A stretch of DNA of 64,000 nucleotides, taken from positions 310,001 through 374,000 of the forward strand of contig CAZJEB010000001.1 of the NCBI GenBank assembly GCA_964544955.1. The letters are read 5' to 3'. Below the pieces are notes generated by a model. That model saw nothing but the letters and a program-made list of their open reading frames with translations, did not search any database and was not told where the DNA came from. The translations under genes and the position numbers were made by a program. The stretch comes from JAAZPT01 sp964544955. GTDB lineage: Bacteria; Bacillota; Clostridia; Christensenellales; Aristaeellaceae. Below, piece by piece: positions 1 through 7,742 of the stretch (positions are counted from its first letter, which is position 1; each line of letters begins with the position of its first letter).

Positions 1-336
1 GTGCCCATATCAAAATCTAGTATGTTAGAACGTGGTTTCAATCAATCTTTGCTTATTGCTACAGAATTATCTAAAATTATTGGAGTTCCATGCAATGACA
101 GTATTTTATATAGAAAAAAAGATAATAAGCACCAAGTTGGATTAAGTAAAAAAGAGCGTCTTGAAAACACAAAAGATATATTTAAAACTAGTGGTAATTT
201 AAACAATAAAAAAATATTAGTAATTGACGACATACTAACCACAGGAGCAACAACTTACAATTGTAAAAAAGTGCTTTTAAAGGCCAATGCAACTCCTGTG
301 TTTTTAACCGTTTGCTATACAGAGGTTATCGATTAG
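1..336 (+). CDS. ComF family phosphoribosyltransferase, C-terminal part (5' end outside window)
   Basis: The first codon of the window is already inside the conserved ComF region: the stretch ERGFNQS matches the family motif that lies about halfway through a ~230-residue protein, so the N-terminal zinc-finger half must lie to the left. The PRPP-binding loop is visible at residues 72-84 (VIDDILTTGAT). ComF proteins are type I phosphoribosyltransferase-like and are linked to DNA uptake in naturally competent bacteria; in Clostridia the biochemical role is unproven. The gene converges on tmcAL and their 3' ends overlap by 11 bases. Confidence 0.85.
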   Translation: MPISKSSMLERGFNQSLLIATELSKIIGVPCNDSILYRKKDNKHQVGLSKKERLENTKDIFKTSGNLNNKKILVIDDILTTGATTYNCKKVLLKANATPVFLTVCYTEVID

Positions 337-1531
337 TTATTACCATTTTTGTTTTATACAACATTCCTATTTTGCTATTTGAACTTAAAGACCAAACATC
401 ATATGCTGATTCATCATTTTGAATATTAAATTCTTTAAGTTGGTTAGAGTTTGTAATTATTTTAATATCTGATTTAGTAAAAAATTTAAATAAAACCTTC
501 GCATTTTCATTGTAGCCTAACAGCCTAACATAATCAGGCTGTTTTATTTTATTTATAGAACCACTATCTATATTAAGCAAAATATAGGACAAAAGCCTTC
601 TTATCCTTGAGTGGGTATACCTTTTGGATTTTACAGAGTTAATTAATTCATTTAAGTTTTTGGCATTAACTACTTCTTTTTTTATTTTAAAATTTAATCC
701 TTCAGCTACACCAGGATAAAAAGCTAGTTGTTCAACAGAAATATTGCGCAATTTATAAAGTATTAATTCATCTAAACTGTTGTATTTAGACAATTTACTG
801 TTTAAAATTTCATTATTGAATATGCTTAAATTTTTATCCGGAATACATTTTGAAGCTAAGCTTAAATTCCCATTTTTTATACATTCCCTAATAAATTTAG
901 CAGAAGGTGACTGGAAATTTAATTTAAGTGAGTGATAATTTGTATCCCTTTTTACAGGAATAATATCCATTTTTGATTCTAATTTGTTTAATGCATTGAT
1001 ATAACAAATACCCAATATATTATTTGGTTTACTAAAAATTTTTGAATACTCTTTACCAAGAGCTTTTTCAATTGATTGGCTTCTGGCCTTGGCATATGAT
1101 ATACCAGTATTCAAGAATTCAAGCGTATTGTTTTCAAAAGCCTTTGTTGACATATAGTTAGAAATCACAAAAAGATCATTTAGATTTTCTACTTCACAAC
1201 CAAAAGAAATAGCTTGAACAAAATTTAATCTATTTAATATATTAATTCCACCATAAGCAAACCTATTCGCATCACTTAATGCAAATAGGTTTGGTAGTTC
1301 AAAAACTAAATCCGCGCCTGCATTCAAAGCCATTCTTGTTCTTGCTTCAACAGAAAACAAAGAGGTTTCGCCCCTTTGTAAAAAAGGCCCACTCATTACA
1401 ACAACAACAAAATCTGCATCATATTTTTCTTTTGCTAAATTCAACTGTTTTAAATGACCATTATGAAAGGGATCATACTCTGCAATAATCCCTAAAACTT
1501 TATATTTATTTTCTAAATTTATTTTATTCAT
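326..1531 (-). CDS. tmcAL: tRNA(Met) cytidine acetate ligase TmcAL (YlbM family)
   Basis: A 401-residue member of the nucleotidyltransferase-like family that uses ATP and acetate to form N4-acetylcytidine at the wobble position of elongator tRNA-Met. The N-terminus has the nucleotidyltransferase signature (IIAEYDPFHNGH) followed by VVMSGPFLQRGE, both diagnostic of the family, and the length is typical. It starts inside the end of udk (8-base overlap, ATGAATAA), so the two genes are probably translationally coupled. It has no strong ribosome-binding site of its own. Confidence 0.9.
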   Translation of the reverse strand: MNKINLENKYKVLGIIAEYDPFHNGHLKQLNLAKEKYDADFVVVVMSGPFLQRGETSLFSVEARTRMALNAGADLVFELPNLFALSDANRFAYGGINILNRLNFVQAISFGCEVENLNDLFVISNYMSTKAFENNTLEFLNTGISYAKARSQSIEKALGKEYSKIFSKPNNILGICYINALNKLESKMDIIPVKRDTNYHSLKLNFQSPSAKFIRECIKNGNLSLASKCIPDKNLSIFNNEILNSKLSKYNSLDELILYKLRNISVEQLAFYPGVAEGLNFKIKKEVVNAKNLNELINSVKSKRYTHSRIRRLLSYILLNIDSGSINKIKQPDYVRLLGYNENAKVLFKFFTKSDIKIITNSNQLKEFNIQNDESAYDVWSLSSNSKIGMLYKTKMVITNR

Positions 1532-2135
1532 TTGTAATTTTATTTAAAACATAGCCCGATAAAATATCAACAATACGTGAATTTTTTCCACCGTGGGCAA
1601 TTATTACATCAGCATAATCAACATAACCTTTTATATGCTTATTATACATAGGTTTTACAGTGTTTATATACTGAGAAGTAATGCTTTCTATGGTTCTACC
1701 CCTTTCTGTTATATCCCTTCCTATACGCCTTAAAAGGCATACATCTTCCTCAACTTTTATATATAACTTTAGGAACATTTTATCGCAAAGCCTTTTGTCG
1801 TAGAAAGCATGAATACCTTCAATTATTAAAACTTCACAAGGCATAATAAGTTCAGTACTATCATCTCGTTTATGTAAAGCAAAGTTATACTTTTTTTCTG
1901 TAATTGGTTTTCCTTCTAAAAGACTTTCAATATCTTTTAACAAAAGGTCATGATCAAAAATACTGGGTTCATCAAAATTAAGTAGAGCCCTTTCTTCAAA
2001 CGGTAGATGAGAATTATCAAAATAATAAGCATCTTGTTTAAGTATCCTGCTCTTTTCACCCAATGAAGCGTTCAATTCATTGGCTAATGTTGATTTACCA
2101 CTACCACTAGCACCACAAATACCGATTATAAGCAT
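1524..2135 (-). CDS. udk: Uridine kinase
   Basis: A 203-residue P-loop kinase of the uridine kinase/phosphoribulokinase family, which phosphorylates uridine and cytidine in pyrimidine salvage. The Walker A motif GASGSGKST is at residues 8-16, and YYFDNSHLPFEER and NFDEPSIFDHDLL are typical of Udk. IEGIHAF corresponds to the Walker B region. An AAGGAGAA ribosome-binding site precedes the start. It is the first gene of a two-gene unit with tmcAL and is divergent from tRNA-Trp. Confidence 0.88.
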   Translation of the reverse strand: MLIIGICGASGSGKSTLANELNASLGEKSRILKQDAYYFDNSHLPFEERALLNFDEPSIFDHDLLLKDIESLLEGKPITEKKYNFALHKRDDSTELIMPCEVLIIEGIHAFYDKRLCDKMFLKLYIKVEEDVCLLRRIGRDITERGRTIESITSQYINTVKPMYNKHIKGYVDYADVIIAHGGKNSRIVDILSGYVLNKITNE

Positions 2136-2183
2136 TATATTCTCCTTTAAATTGAAAATAAGTAAATATTATATAATTATTGC

Positions 2184-2212
2184 TTGACATTTTAATTAAA
2201 AAGCAATAAAAT
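2184..2212 (+). promoter_or_regulatory. Sigma-70-type promoter of tRNA-Trp
   Basis: A perfect -35 box TTGACA (2184-2189) and a -10 box TAAAAT (2207-2212) are separated by 17 bases and lie 18 bases before the mature tRNA 5' end. Confidence 0.8.
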
Positions 2213-2230
2213 AAACATTGTTGAAAATTT

Positions 2231-2304
2231 AGGGGCATGGTGTAATGGTAACACGTGGGTCTCCAAAACCTTTGTTGAGAGTTCGAGTCTTTCTGCCCCT
2301 GCCA
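2231..2304 (+). tRNA. tRNA-Trp (anticodon CCA)
   Basis: The acceptor stem AGGGGCA pairs with TGCCCCT, the D-stem is GTG/CAC, the anticodon loop CTCCAAA carries CCA, the T-arm GAGAG-TTCGAGT-CTTTC is intact, and the terminal CCA is encoded. The base pair at the base of the anticodon stem is a T-T mismatch, but all other stems close normally. The sequence closely resembles other Firmicutes tRNA-Trp genes. Confidence 0.95.
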
Positions 2305-2330
2305 AAAGGAAACTTTATGTTTCCTTTTTT
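2305..2330 (+). terminator. Rho-independent terminator of tRNA-Trp
   Basis: AAAGGAAAC and GTTTCCTTT form a 9-bp stem around a 5-base loop, followed by a T tract. It starts right after the tRNA CCA. The stop codon of the convergent hemW gene lies in the T tract. Confidence 0.85.
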
Positions 2331-3480
2331 ATTTTGCCAATTTCACCAAAACATAATTCTGTAATTTTATACCTTTTTGGCTAAGCTTAAGATTATTACC
2401 ATCATATATCATCAAGTTATCATTAATTAATTCTAATATAGTACCTGGATAATATTTCCAAATTGATATATTAAACTTATCCAGAAAATCACTTTCATTA
2501 ATTCCATCAATTAATCTTAAACCTAGCATCATATATTCAAAAATAGCATTATCATAATCTATATACTCAGTTTGATTAAAATATTTTCCCTTATTAACAA
2601 AATCAATATACTCAGAATAATTGCTAGGGTTAGCGAACCTTATTTCACTGCCATTATTCAATATAAAGCTATGTGAGGATTCCCCTATTCCTATATATTG
2701 TTCCCTTCGCCAGTATACTAAATTATGTTTACACTCTTTATTTTTTTTGGAATAATTTGAGATTTCGTATTGGTAAAAACCTGATTGTTCCAATATGTTT
2801 TTAGTTACATCATACATATCTAACTGTAAATCTTCATTAGGAATGCTAATTTTTTTAGAGTCATACATTTGCTTTAGTTTAGTGCCATCTTCCAGTATCA
2901 AATTATAAGCTGATATGTGTTCAATATCAAGGTTAACTATTTGATTTAATGTATTAACATGAGTATCAATATTTTGATTAGGTAAACCATACATTAAATC
3001 AACATTAATGTTATTAAAACCCACTTTTTTGGCGCATTCGATTGCTTTAATAGCAGTTTTGGATGAATGAATTCTACCAATTGATTTTAGAACATTATCA
3101 TCTAAACTTTGAACGCCTATTGATATCCTATTAAACCCCACATCTAGCAATACTTTTAACTTACTATCTGTAAAAGTTTCTGGATTACCTTCACAGGTAA
3201 TTTCCGCATCTTTTATTATGTTAAATAAAGAGAAAATATAATTAAACGTATCACTTATTTGTAAATTGCTTAATATTGTTGGAGTTCCTCCCCCAACAAA
3301 TACTGTTTTTACTTTATAATCTTTAAAATAATTAGAATAATATTCAGCTTCTTTTTTTAAATAAAATAAGTATTCATCAATTATATTTAAATTAATTAAA
3401 GAGCAAAAATCACAATACAAACACTTTTTAATACAAAAAGGTATGTGAATATATAAAGATATCGTTTTATTGTTTAACAT
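2329..3480 (-). CDS. hemW: Radical SAM heme chaperone HemW (coproporphyrinogen oxidase-like)
   Basis: A 383-residue radical SAM protein. The cluster-binding motif is C16-x3-C20-x2-C23, followed by C26, the extra cysteine characteristic of the HemN/HemW group. VFVGGGTPT and GIGESSHSF are further family landmarks. HemW inserts heme into respiratory enzymes in other bacteria; it does not have true coproporphyrinogen dehydrogenase activity. In an anaerobic Clostridium-type cell the client is uncertain. Length and N-terminus are normal for HemW rather than HemN. It is transcribed separately from the gene upstream because a terminator lies between them. Confidence 0.85.
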   Translation of the reverse strand: MLNNKTISLYIHIPFCIKKCLYCDFCSLINLNIIDEYLFYLKKEAEYYSNYFKDYKVKTVFVGGGTPTILSNLQISDTFNYIFSLFNIIKDAEITCEGNPETFTDSKLKVLLDVGFNRISIGVQSLDDNVLKSIGRIHSSKTAIKAIECAKKVGFNNINVDLMYGLPNQNIDTHVNTLNQIVNLDIEHISAYNLILEDGTKLKQMYDSKKISIPNEDLQLDMYDVTKNILEQSGFYQYEISNYSKKNKECKHNLVYWRREQYIGIGESSHSFILNNGSEIRFANPSNYSEYIDFVNKGKYFNQTEYIDYDNAIFEYMMLGLRLIDGINESDFLDKFNISIWKYYPGTILELINDNLMIYDGNNLKLSQKGIKLQNYVLVKLAK

Positions 3481-3491
3481 TTTACCTCAAT

Positions 3492-3519
3492 AAAAAAGCA
3501 AACGTATATGCGTTTACTT
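3492..3519 (-). terminator. Terminator of the ldt / small secreted protein unit
   Basis: On the minus strand AAGTAAACG pairs with CGTTTGCTT around a 6-base loop, then a run of T follows. It lies between the stop of the 134-residue secreted protein and the start of hemW. Confidence 0.75.
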
Positions 3520-3532
3520 TTTAAATTATACT

Positions 3533-3937
3533 TTATAAACCTACTGCATTTTTAAAAGAATTAATAAGAATGTCAAAATCTATATCAAGGTTTGACAACT
3601 CCCTAACATCTGCTATAAACTTCCCATTAACTTCATTTGTTTTTATTTCAAGTATTTCATCAACAGTTTTTCCAATACAATAAGTTTCAAAAACCTCTAA
3701 GTTTTTTATTAATGCATCACCATTATCAACATTAGATGTTACATTTCCATTCTCTACTTTATGGTTAATTAATGCAAAATCTATTGCTTTAATTGTACCA
3801 TCCCCATTTAATAAAATTGAACACACGCTAGTTTGATCCTTTTTTACAGATAATCCTGTATTCATTAATAAATCGGACGCAAAAGCATTAGTAAACAACA
3901 ATGAAATAACAAATATTATAGCAATTATCTTTTTCAT
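3533..3937 (-). CDS. Small secreted protein of unknown function
   Basis: A 134-residue protein with a clear signal peptide: KK at residues 2-3, a hydrophobic core of about 13 residues, and a probable cleavage site after TNAFA (about residue 20). The mature part is about 114 residues, acidic, with two cysteines (C39 and C87). I do not recognise a domain. It has a strong SD sequence (AAGGAG) and begins 14 bases after the L,D-transpeptidase stop, so it is very probably co-transcribed with it and may act in the envelope. Confidence 0.7.
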   Translation of the reverse strand: MKKIIAIIFVISLLFTNAFASDLLMNTGLSVKKDQTSVCSILLNGDGTIKAIDFALINHKVENGNVTSNVDNGDALIKNLEVFETYCIGKTVDEILEIKTNEVNGKFIADVRELSNLDIDFDILINSFKNAVGL

Positions 3938-3951
3938 ACAATACTCCTTTA

Positions 3952-5610
3952 TTAAGGTATTTTTGTTGGCGATGGCGTGGGTTCTGTAATTTGAATTGGT
4001 ATCGGTGTGCTTATAGGTTGTGGTGTAATAGGTCTTAATACATCGTCATATAAAACATTTAATAAATCAACATCGGCTTCCCCGCTTGTATATAAAGAGA
4101 GGCTTTCTTGATACTTTTTAACAGCATTTTGAGTTCCCGACAAGTAAGTTCCAGTAATTGTTCCAGTATAAAAACCTAAATCTTTAAGTTTTGATTGTAA
4201 CCAGTAAACTGCCTCCCCCGACATTCCTTTTTTTAGTTTTTCTAAAGGTAATGGTGGTATTCCATCTTTTTTATAGTTTGGAGCAGCTGTAGGTTGTGGT
4301 GTTGAAACTGGTAACATGTTTTTCCTATTTAAAGGTGGAACTTTTAAAGATTGTTTGAGTTCTTCATCAAGGGGCAAATCCTCAGTAATTGTAACAACAG
4401 TTCCTGCCTCAACATTATCATATATCCATTTAGCATCACTTACCAATAACCTAATACAACCATGCGATGCCCTTGAGCCTAATTTATTATATGATTTAAC
4501 GCTTAAATCCATATTGTTTACAGAGTTATATATTACTGAATGAAAAGCAATGTATTTGTTTATACGTGTCCAATACTTGGCGTGGGAACCATAAGCAGGA
4601 AAATAGCACCAATTTGCCTTTCTTCCGTTCAAAACCCAATCACCAACATCACTGGGTGTAGATACAAGACCTGTTGAACAAACCATTGTTTTAACAAGGT
4701 TTTTATATTCTCCATTAATATCTTTTTCATACACCAACACAGCTTGGTTTTTCACGTCTATTGTCAAAGCATATTTAGGCAATATGGGTTCAGGTGAAGG
4801 TGCAGGAGTAGAATTAATATCAACTACACCATCATTACTAAACATTGCATTCCATGTTAATTCATCTGTTTCACCAGTTATATGTAAACCATTATACTCT
4901 TGAAACTTCTTTACTGCTGCAATAGTTTGGTTCATATAATAACCACTTATTGGCCCATCAAAAAAACCAAGTTCTTTTAATTTAGACTGAACATCTTTTA
5001 CACTACTTCCTTCACTGGCTCTAACTAACTTTTTTACAAAACCTATTTCTTCAGCATTATCATCTTTACCATCTGTAACGGAAATAGGCGTACTGCTTCC
5101 ACCAGTAAATGTATTTGTATTAAATAAGGCATCTTGTGTTTCAATATCAGCAATACCAGTAGCTACCAAGCCATTATTGTTTTGAAATTCAGTTACGGCT
5201 TTTGATGTTTGCTTTAAATAATTACCAGTAGATTTAGCGCTAAACAAGTTTAATTCTCTTAGCTTATCTTGTAAGGCAACTACATCCTTGCCCGTATCGC
5301 CATTTCTAATAATTCTATATTTTGCTATATTAAGCTCTGCTATTGTTGCATCATCAGTTTTGCCATTTACAGCCAAACCATAATCCTTTTGAAATTGTTC
5401 TATAGCTTTTTTTGTGTTTCCATAATAATTACCAGAAGCTTTAGTATCAAGATAATTTAACTCAATTAGTTTTTCCTGAATTCTTTTTACGTTTTCCCCA
5501 ACATCACCATAATCGCTTGGTAATAAATCATTTGCCATAAAGGGAAACATAATTGTATTAACCATTAAAACAAATACAAAAGAAATTACAAATATATTTA
5601 TTCTTTTCAA
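3952..5610 (-). CDS. L,D-transpeptidase with four peptidoglycan-binding domains
   Basis: A 552-residue exported enzyme. An N-terminal hydrophobic segment (residues 5-25) is a signal peptide or anchor. Peptidoglycan-binding type 1 modules lie at about 35-95, 103-165, 200-258 and 462-523. The YkuD catalytic domain lies at about 280-410 with the active-site signature SHGCIRL, which places the nucleophile at Cys385 and the conserved His at 383. Proline/threonine-rich linkers (for example PAPSPEP and STPQPT) separate the parts, and the protein ends in another such linker. YkuD enzymes make 3-3 cross-links in peptidoglycan or attach proteins to it. Having three binding modules before and one after the catalytic domain is a less common order. 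Confidence 0.88.
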   Translation of the reverse strand: MKRINIFVISFVFVLMVNTIMFPFMANDLLPSDYGDVGENVKRIQEKLIELNYLDTKASGNYYGNTKKAIEQFQKDYGLAVNGKTDDATIAELNIAKYRIIRNGDTGKDVVALQDKLRELNLFSAKSTGNYLKQTSKAVTEFQNNNGLVATGIADIETQDALFNTNTFTGGSSTPISVTDGKDDNAEEIGFVKKLVRASEGSSVKDVQSKLKELGFFDGPISGYYMNQTIAAVKKFQEYNGLHITGETDELTWNAMFSNDGVVDINSTPAPSPEPILPKYALTIDVKNQAVLVYEKDINGEYKNLVKTMVCSTGLVSTPSDVGDWVLNGRKANWCYFPAYGSHAKYWTRINKYIAFHSVIYNSVNNMDLSVKSYNKLGSRASHGCIRLLVSDAKWIYDNVEAGTVVTITEDLPLDEELKQSLKVPPLNRKNMLPVSTPQPTAAPNYKKDGIPPLPLEKLKKGMSGEAVYWLQSKLKDLGFYTGTITGTYLSGTQNAVKKYQESLSLYTSGEADVDLLNVLYDDVLRPITPQPISTPIPIQITEPTPSPTKIP

Positions 5611-5632
5611 AATATAAACCTCTATTTATTAG

Positions 5633-5660
5633 AAACGACCTTTTAAAAGGTCGTTTTTTT
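5633..5660. terminator. Perfect inverted repeat between the SPFH gene and ldt
   Basis: AAACGACC and GGTCGTTT flank a self-complementary TTTTAAAA, giving a long perfect hairpin. The good T tract is on the plus strand although both neighbouring genes are on the minus strand; on the minus strand only TTTC follows. It probably separates the SPFH and ldt transcripts, with lower efficiency on the minus strand. Confidence 0.5.
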
Positions 5661-5661
5661 A

Positions 5662-6726
5662 TTAATTTAGTTTTTGCCCACAGTTTGCACAAAACTTTGA
5701 ATTAGCCTGTACATTGTTTCCGCAATTTGGACATTTGTTAGCACCCTGTTCTACACCACATGATGGGCAGAATTTTGCATTAAAGTCAATGTTTTCGCCA
5801 CAATTTATACAATGCTTTGTAAGCTTTTGTTCCACAGGTGCGCTTGGTGTTGCGTTGCTTGTTTGATTTTGCATGTTTTGGGTAAACATTTGCCCCATCA
5901 TAGCAGCGGCACCCATACCAACGCCCATGCCAGCCATATTGTTACCAGAAGCATTTGCAGCATCCCTCATTGCTTCAGCAGCTTGGTATTGGGTATATTT
6001 ATTTAAATCACCCAAAACGCCCATAGAAGTTCTTTTATCCATAGATTTTTCAACTTCTTCAGGTAAGCTGATGTTTTCAATAACAAAACTTACCAATTCA
6101 AGGCCCAAGTCTTTAATTTTAGGAGAAATAACTGCTAATGATGTTTGAGAAAGCTCATCATAGTTTGCTGCTAAATCTAGTGCTGGAATTCTGCTTTCTG
6201 CAATTGCATCACTCAATGTTGATACAACTGTTCTTTTTATTTGGCCTTCAACTTCTTCTACGGTAAAATAGTTGTTTGTTCCAAAAACTTCTTTTAAAAA
6301 TGTAACAGTATCAGCAACCCTAAAAGAATAAATACCAAATGCACGAATTCTAATCATACCAAATTCTGAATCACGCATCATAACAGGGTTTGTTGTTCCC
6401 CATTTACAATCCCTAAACTGTTTTGTATTAACAAAATATACTTCTGCCTTAAAAGGACTATTAAACCCATACTTCCAGGATTTTAAAGCAGTCATAATTG
6501 GCATGTTTTGTGTGCTTAATTCATACCTACCAGGTCCAAATACATCTGCAATTTCACCTTCATTAACAAAAACTGCTACTTGGCTTTCCCTTACTGTAAG
6601 CTGAGCGCCCATCATTATTTGTTTGCCTTCTGTACCATAACGGTAAACCATTGTGTTTGATGTGTTATCAAGCCATTCAATTACATCAACTAATTGGCCT
6701 TTAACAATATTTTTAATAAATCCCAT
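5662..6726 (-). CDS. SPFH-domain protein with C-terminal zinc ribbons (YdjI-like)
   Basis: A 354-residue protein of the SPFH (stomatin/prohibitin/flotillin) superfamily, similar to Bacillus YdjI and often annotated as virion core protein. The SPFH region covers about residues 35-240 (for example NPVMMRDSEFG and ENISLPEEVEK). A Gly/Met/Ala-rich linker (about 258-285) leads to two short CxxC zinc ribbons (CINCG/CPSCG and CPNCG/CANCG) at the C-terminus. There is no transmembrane segment. YdjI in Bacillus works with PspA-type membrane-stress proteins. Here the upstream partner, 31 bases away, is a receiver-like protein instead. The SD AAGGAA fits the start. Confidence 0.85.
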   Translation of the reverse strand: MGFIKNIVKGQLVDVIEWLDNTSNTMVYRYGTEGKQIMMGAQLTVRESQVAVFVNEGEIADVFGPGRYELSTQNMPIMTALKSWKYGFNSPFKAEVYFVNTKQFRDCKWGTTNPVMMRDSEFGMIRIRAFGIYSFRVADTVTFLKEVFGTNNYFTVEEVEGQIKRTVVSTLSDAIAESRIPALDLAANYDELSQTSLAVISPKIKDLGLELVSFVIENISLPEEVEKSMDKRTSMGVLGDLNKYTQYQAAEAMRDAANASGNNMAGMGVGMGAAAMMGQMFTQNMQNQTSNATPSAPVEQKLTKHCINCGENIDFNAKFCPSCGVEQGANKCPNCGNNVQANSKFCANCGQKLN

Positions 6727-6757
6727 AATTAAATTCCTTTCAAGTACTACTATATTA

Positions 6758-7573
6758 TTATATTACTTTTTCAAAAACAGATATTAAGTTGGGTAAACTT
6801 TCAATTTTAGAAACCTCTAATTTTAACCCCAAATATTGCTCAATATTATCTAAAGTTTCATCAATATAATTTTTAATATCTTTAGAAACTGTAGTAATAG
6901 CTACGGTGCACTTATCGTCTGAGTTAACATTCTGTGCAATTAGCAACCTTGCGGAACTTTGTGATGTTACTGCTACAATAACGTTTGCACCACAAGCTTT
7001 ATAACCAAAAAAATTCCTCAAAGCAACTTCTAATCGTTCAGACCCATAATGCCATTCATTACTCATATATTCTTCACCAGAAGGTATACTAATATCCACT
7101 AATGCGCATGGTTTATCTATTAATATATTGGTTCGCATTAACTTGTTTGTTTCGCTCAATTCATTGTGATTTGATATTTTACCAGTTAAATACTTATGAA
7201 ACCATTTATTTTTAGCTTGTTCAAACCTTTGTGCCTTTGAAAAAGAATCATCAGCATAGTCGGCATTTACATTATCCAAAAGTTTCCTTAATTTTGTGAA
7301 TATAATAGCTTGGTCATCATAGTTACTTTTAATTTCAAAAATTGGTATTATAGGGTAATATTCATTTAAATAATTAATAACCTTTATTGTTTCCTCTTCA
7401 CTACTTAATTGAATAGCCATACCATCAACATGGTGTTTACTCATTCCATCAACCAGTGTTTCTTGAGAACTTCTATAATGCGGCTTTTTAAAACCATTGC
7501 TAACCCACCCATCAAGGTTTTCAAAATAATCCACAACATTTTGGGAATCGGTTACAATCATAAGTTTGTACAC
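6758..7573 (-). CDS. Receiver-like protein without DNA-binding domain, unknown function
   Basis: A 271-residue protein if translation starts at GTG 7573, which follows GGAGG by 7 bases; an upstream ATG at 7633 lies inside the promoter and is unlikely. The first ~115 residues follow the alternating pattern of a response-regulator receiver of the YesN/AraC type (YKLMIVTDS start), but the acidic pocket and phospho-acceptor Asp are not evident. The middle and end (about 150-270, for example CALVDISIPSGEEY) resemble the sensory segment found between receiver and AraC domain in YesN-like regulators. No helix-turn-helix follows. I infer a degenerate regulator, possibly partner of the SPFH protein encoded next; not a firm assignment. 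Confidence 0.5.
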   Translation of the reverse strand: MYKLMIVTDSQNVVDYFENLDGWVSNGFKKPHYRSSQETLVDGMSKHHVDGMAIQLSSEEETIKVINYLNEYYPIIPIFEIKSNYDDQAIIFTKLRKLLDNVNADYADDSFSKAQRFEQAKNKWFHKYLTGKISNHNELSETNKLMRTNILIDKPCALVDISIPSGEEYMSNEWHYGSERLEVALRNFFGYKACGANVIVAVTSQSSARLLIAQNVNSDDKCTVAITTVSKDIKNYIDETLDNIEQYLGLKLEVSKIESLPNLISVFEKVI

Positions 7574-7612
7574 GCATATACCTCCATTACACTGATATTT
7601 TACTTCTTTACA

Positions 7613-7641
7613 ATTATACAATATATATTTCATTTAAGCAA
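7613..7641 (-). promoter_or_regulatory. Promoter of the receiver-like / SPFH unit
   Basis: On the minus strand TTGCTT (7636-7641) and TATAAT (7613-7618) are separated by 17 bases. The -10 box is 40 bases before the GTG start, which supports the internal start chosen for the gene. Confidence 0.65.
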
Positions 7642-7742
7642 TAATATATAAATTTATAAAAATCTTTACAAATTAGTAAAATTTAATTTTCAGTTAATAA
7701 TTGTATGGTAATATAAGATAATAAATTTTATGAGGTGTAATT

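Noticed and set aside
2231..2304. A degenerate tRNA, because of one T-T mismatch in the anticodon stem.
   Set aside because: All other stems, the anticodon loop, CCA end, promoter and terminator are intact.
5662..6726. Phage gene, because homologues are often named virion core protein.
   Set aside because: The domain content is SPFH plus zinc ribbons as in chromosomal YdjI, and no phage genes surround it.
7643..7742. Possible CIRCE or heat-shock operator before the Hsp70 gene.
   Set aside because: The region was read on both strands; no TTAGC...GCTAA repeat or other clear operator is present.
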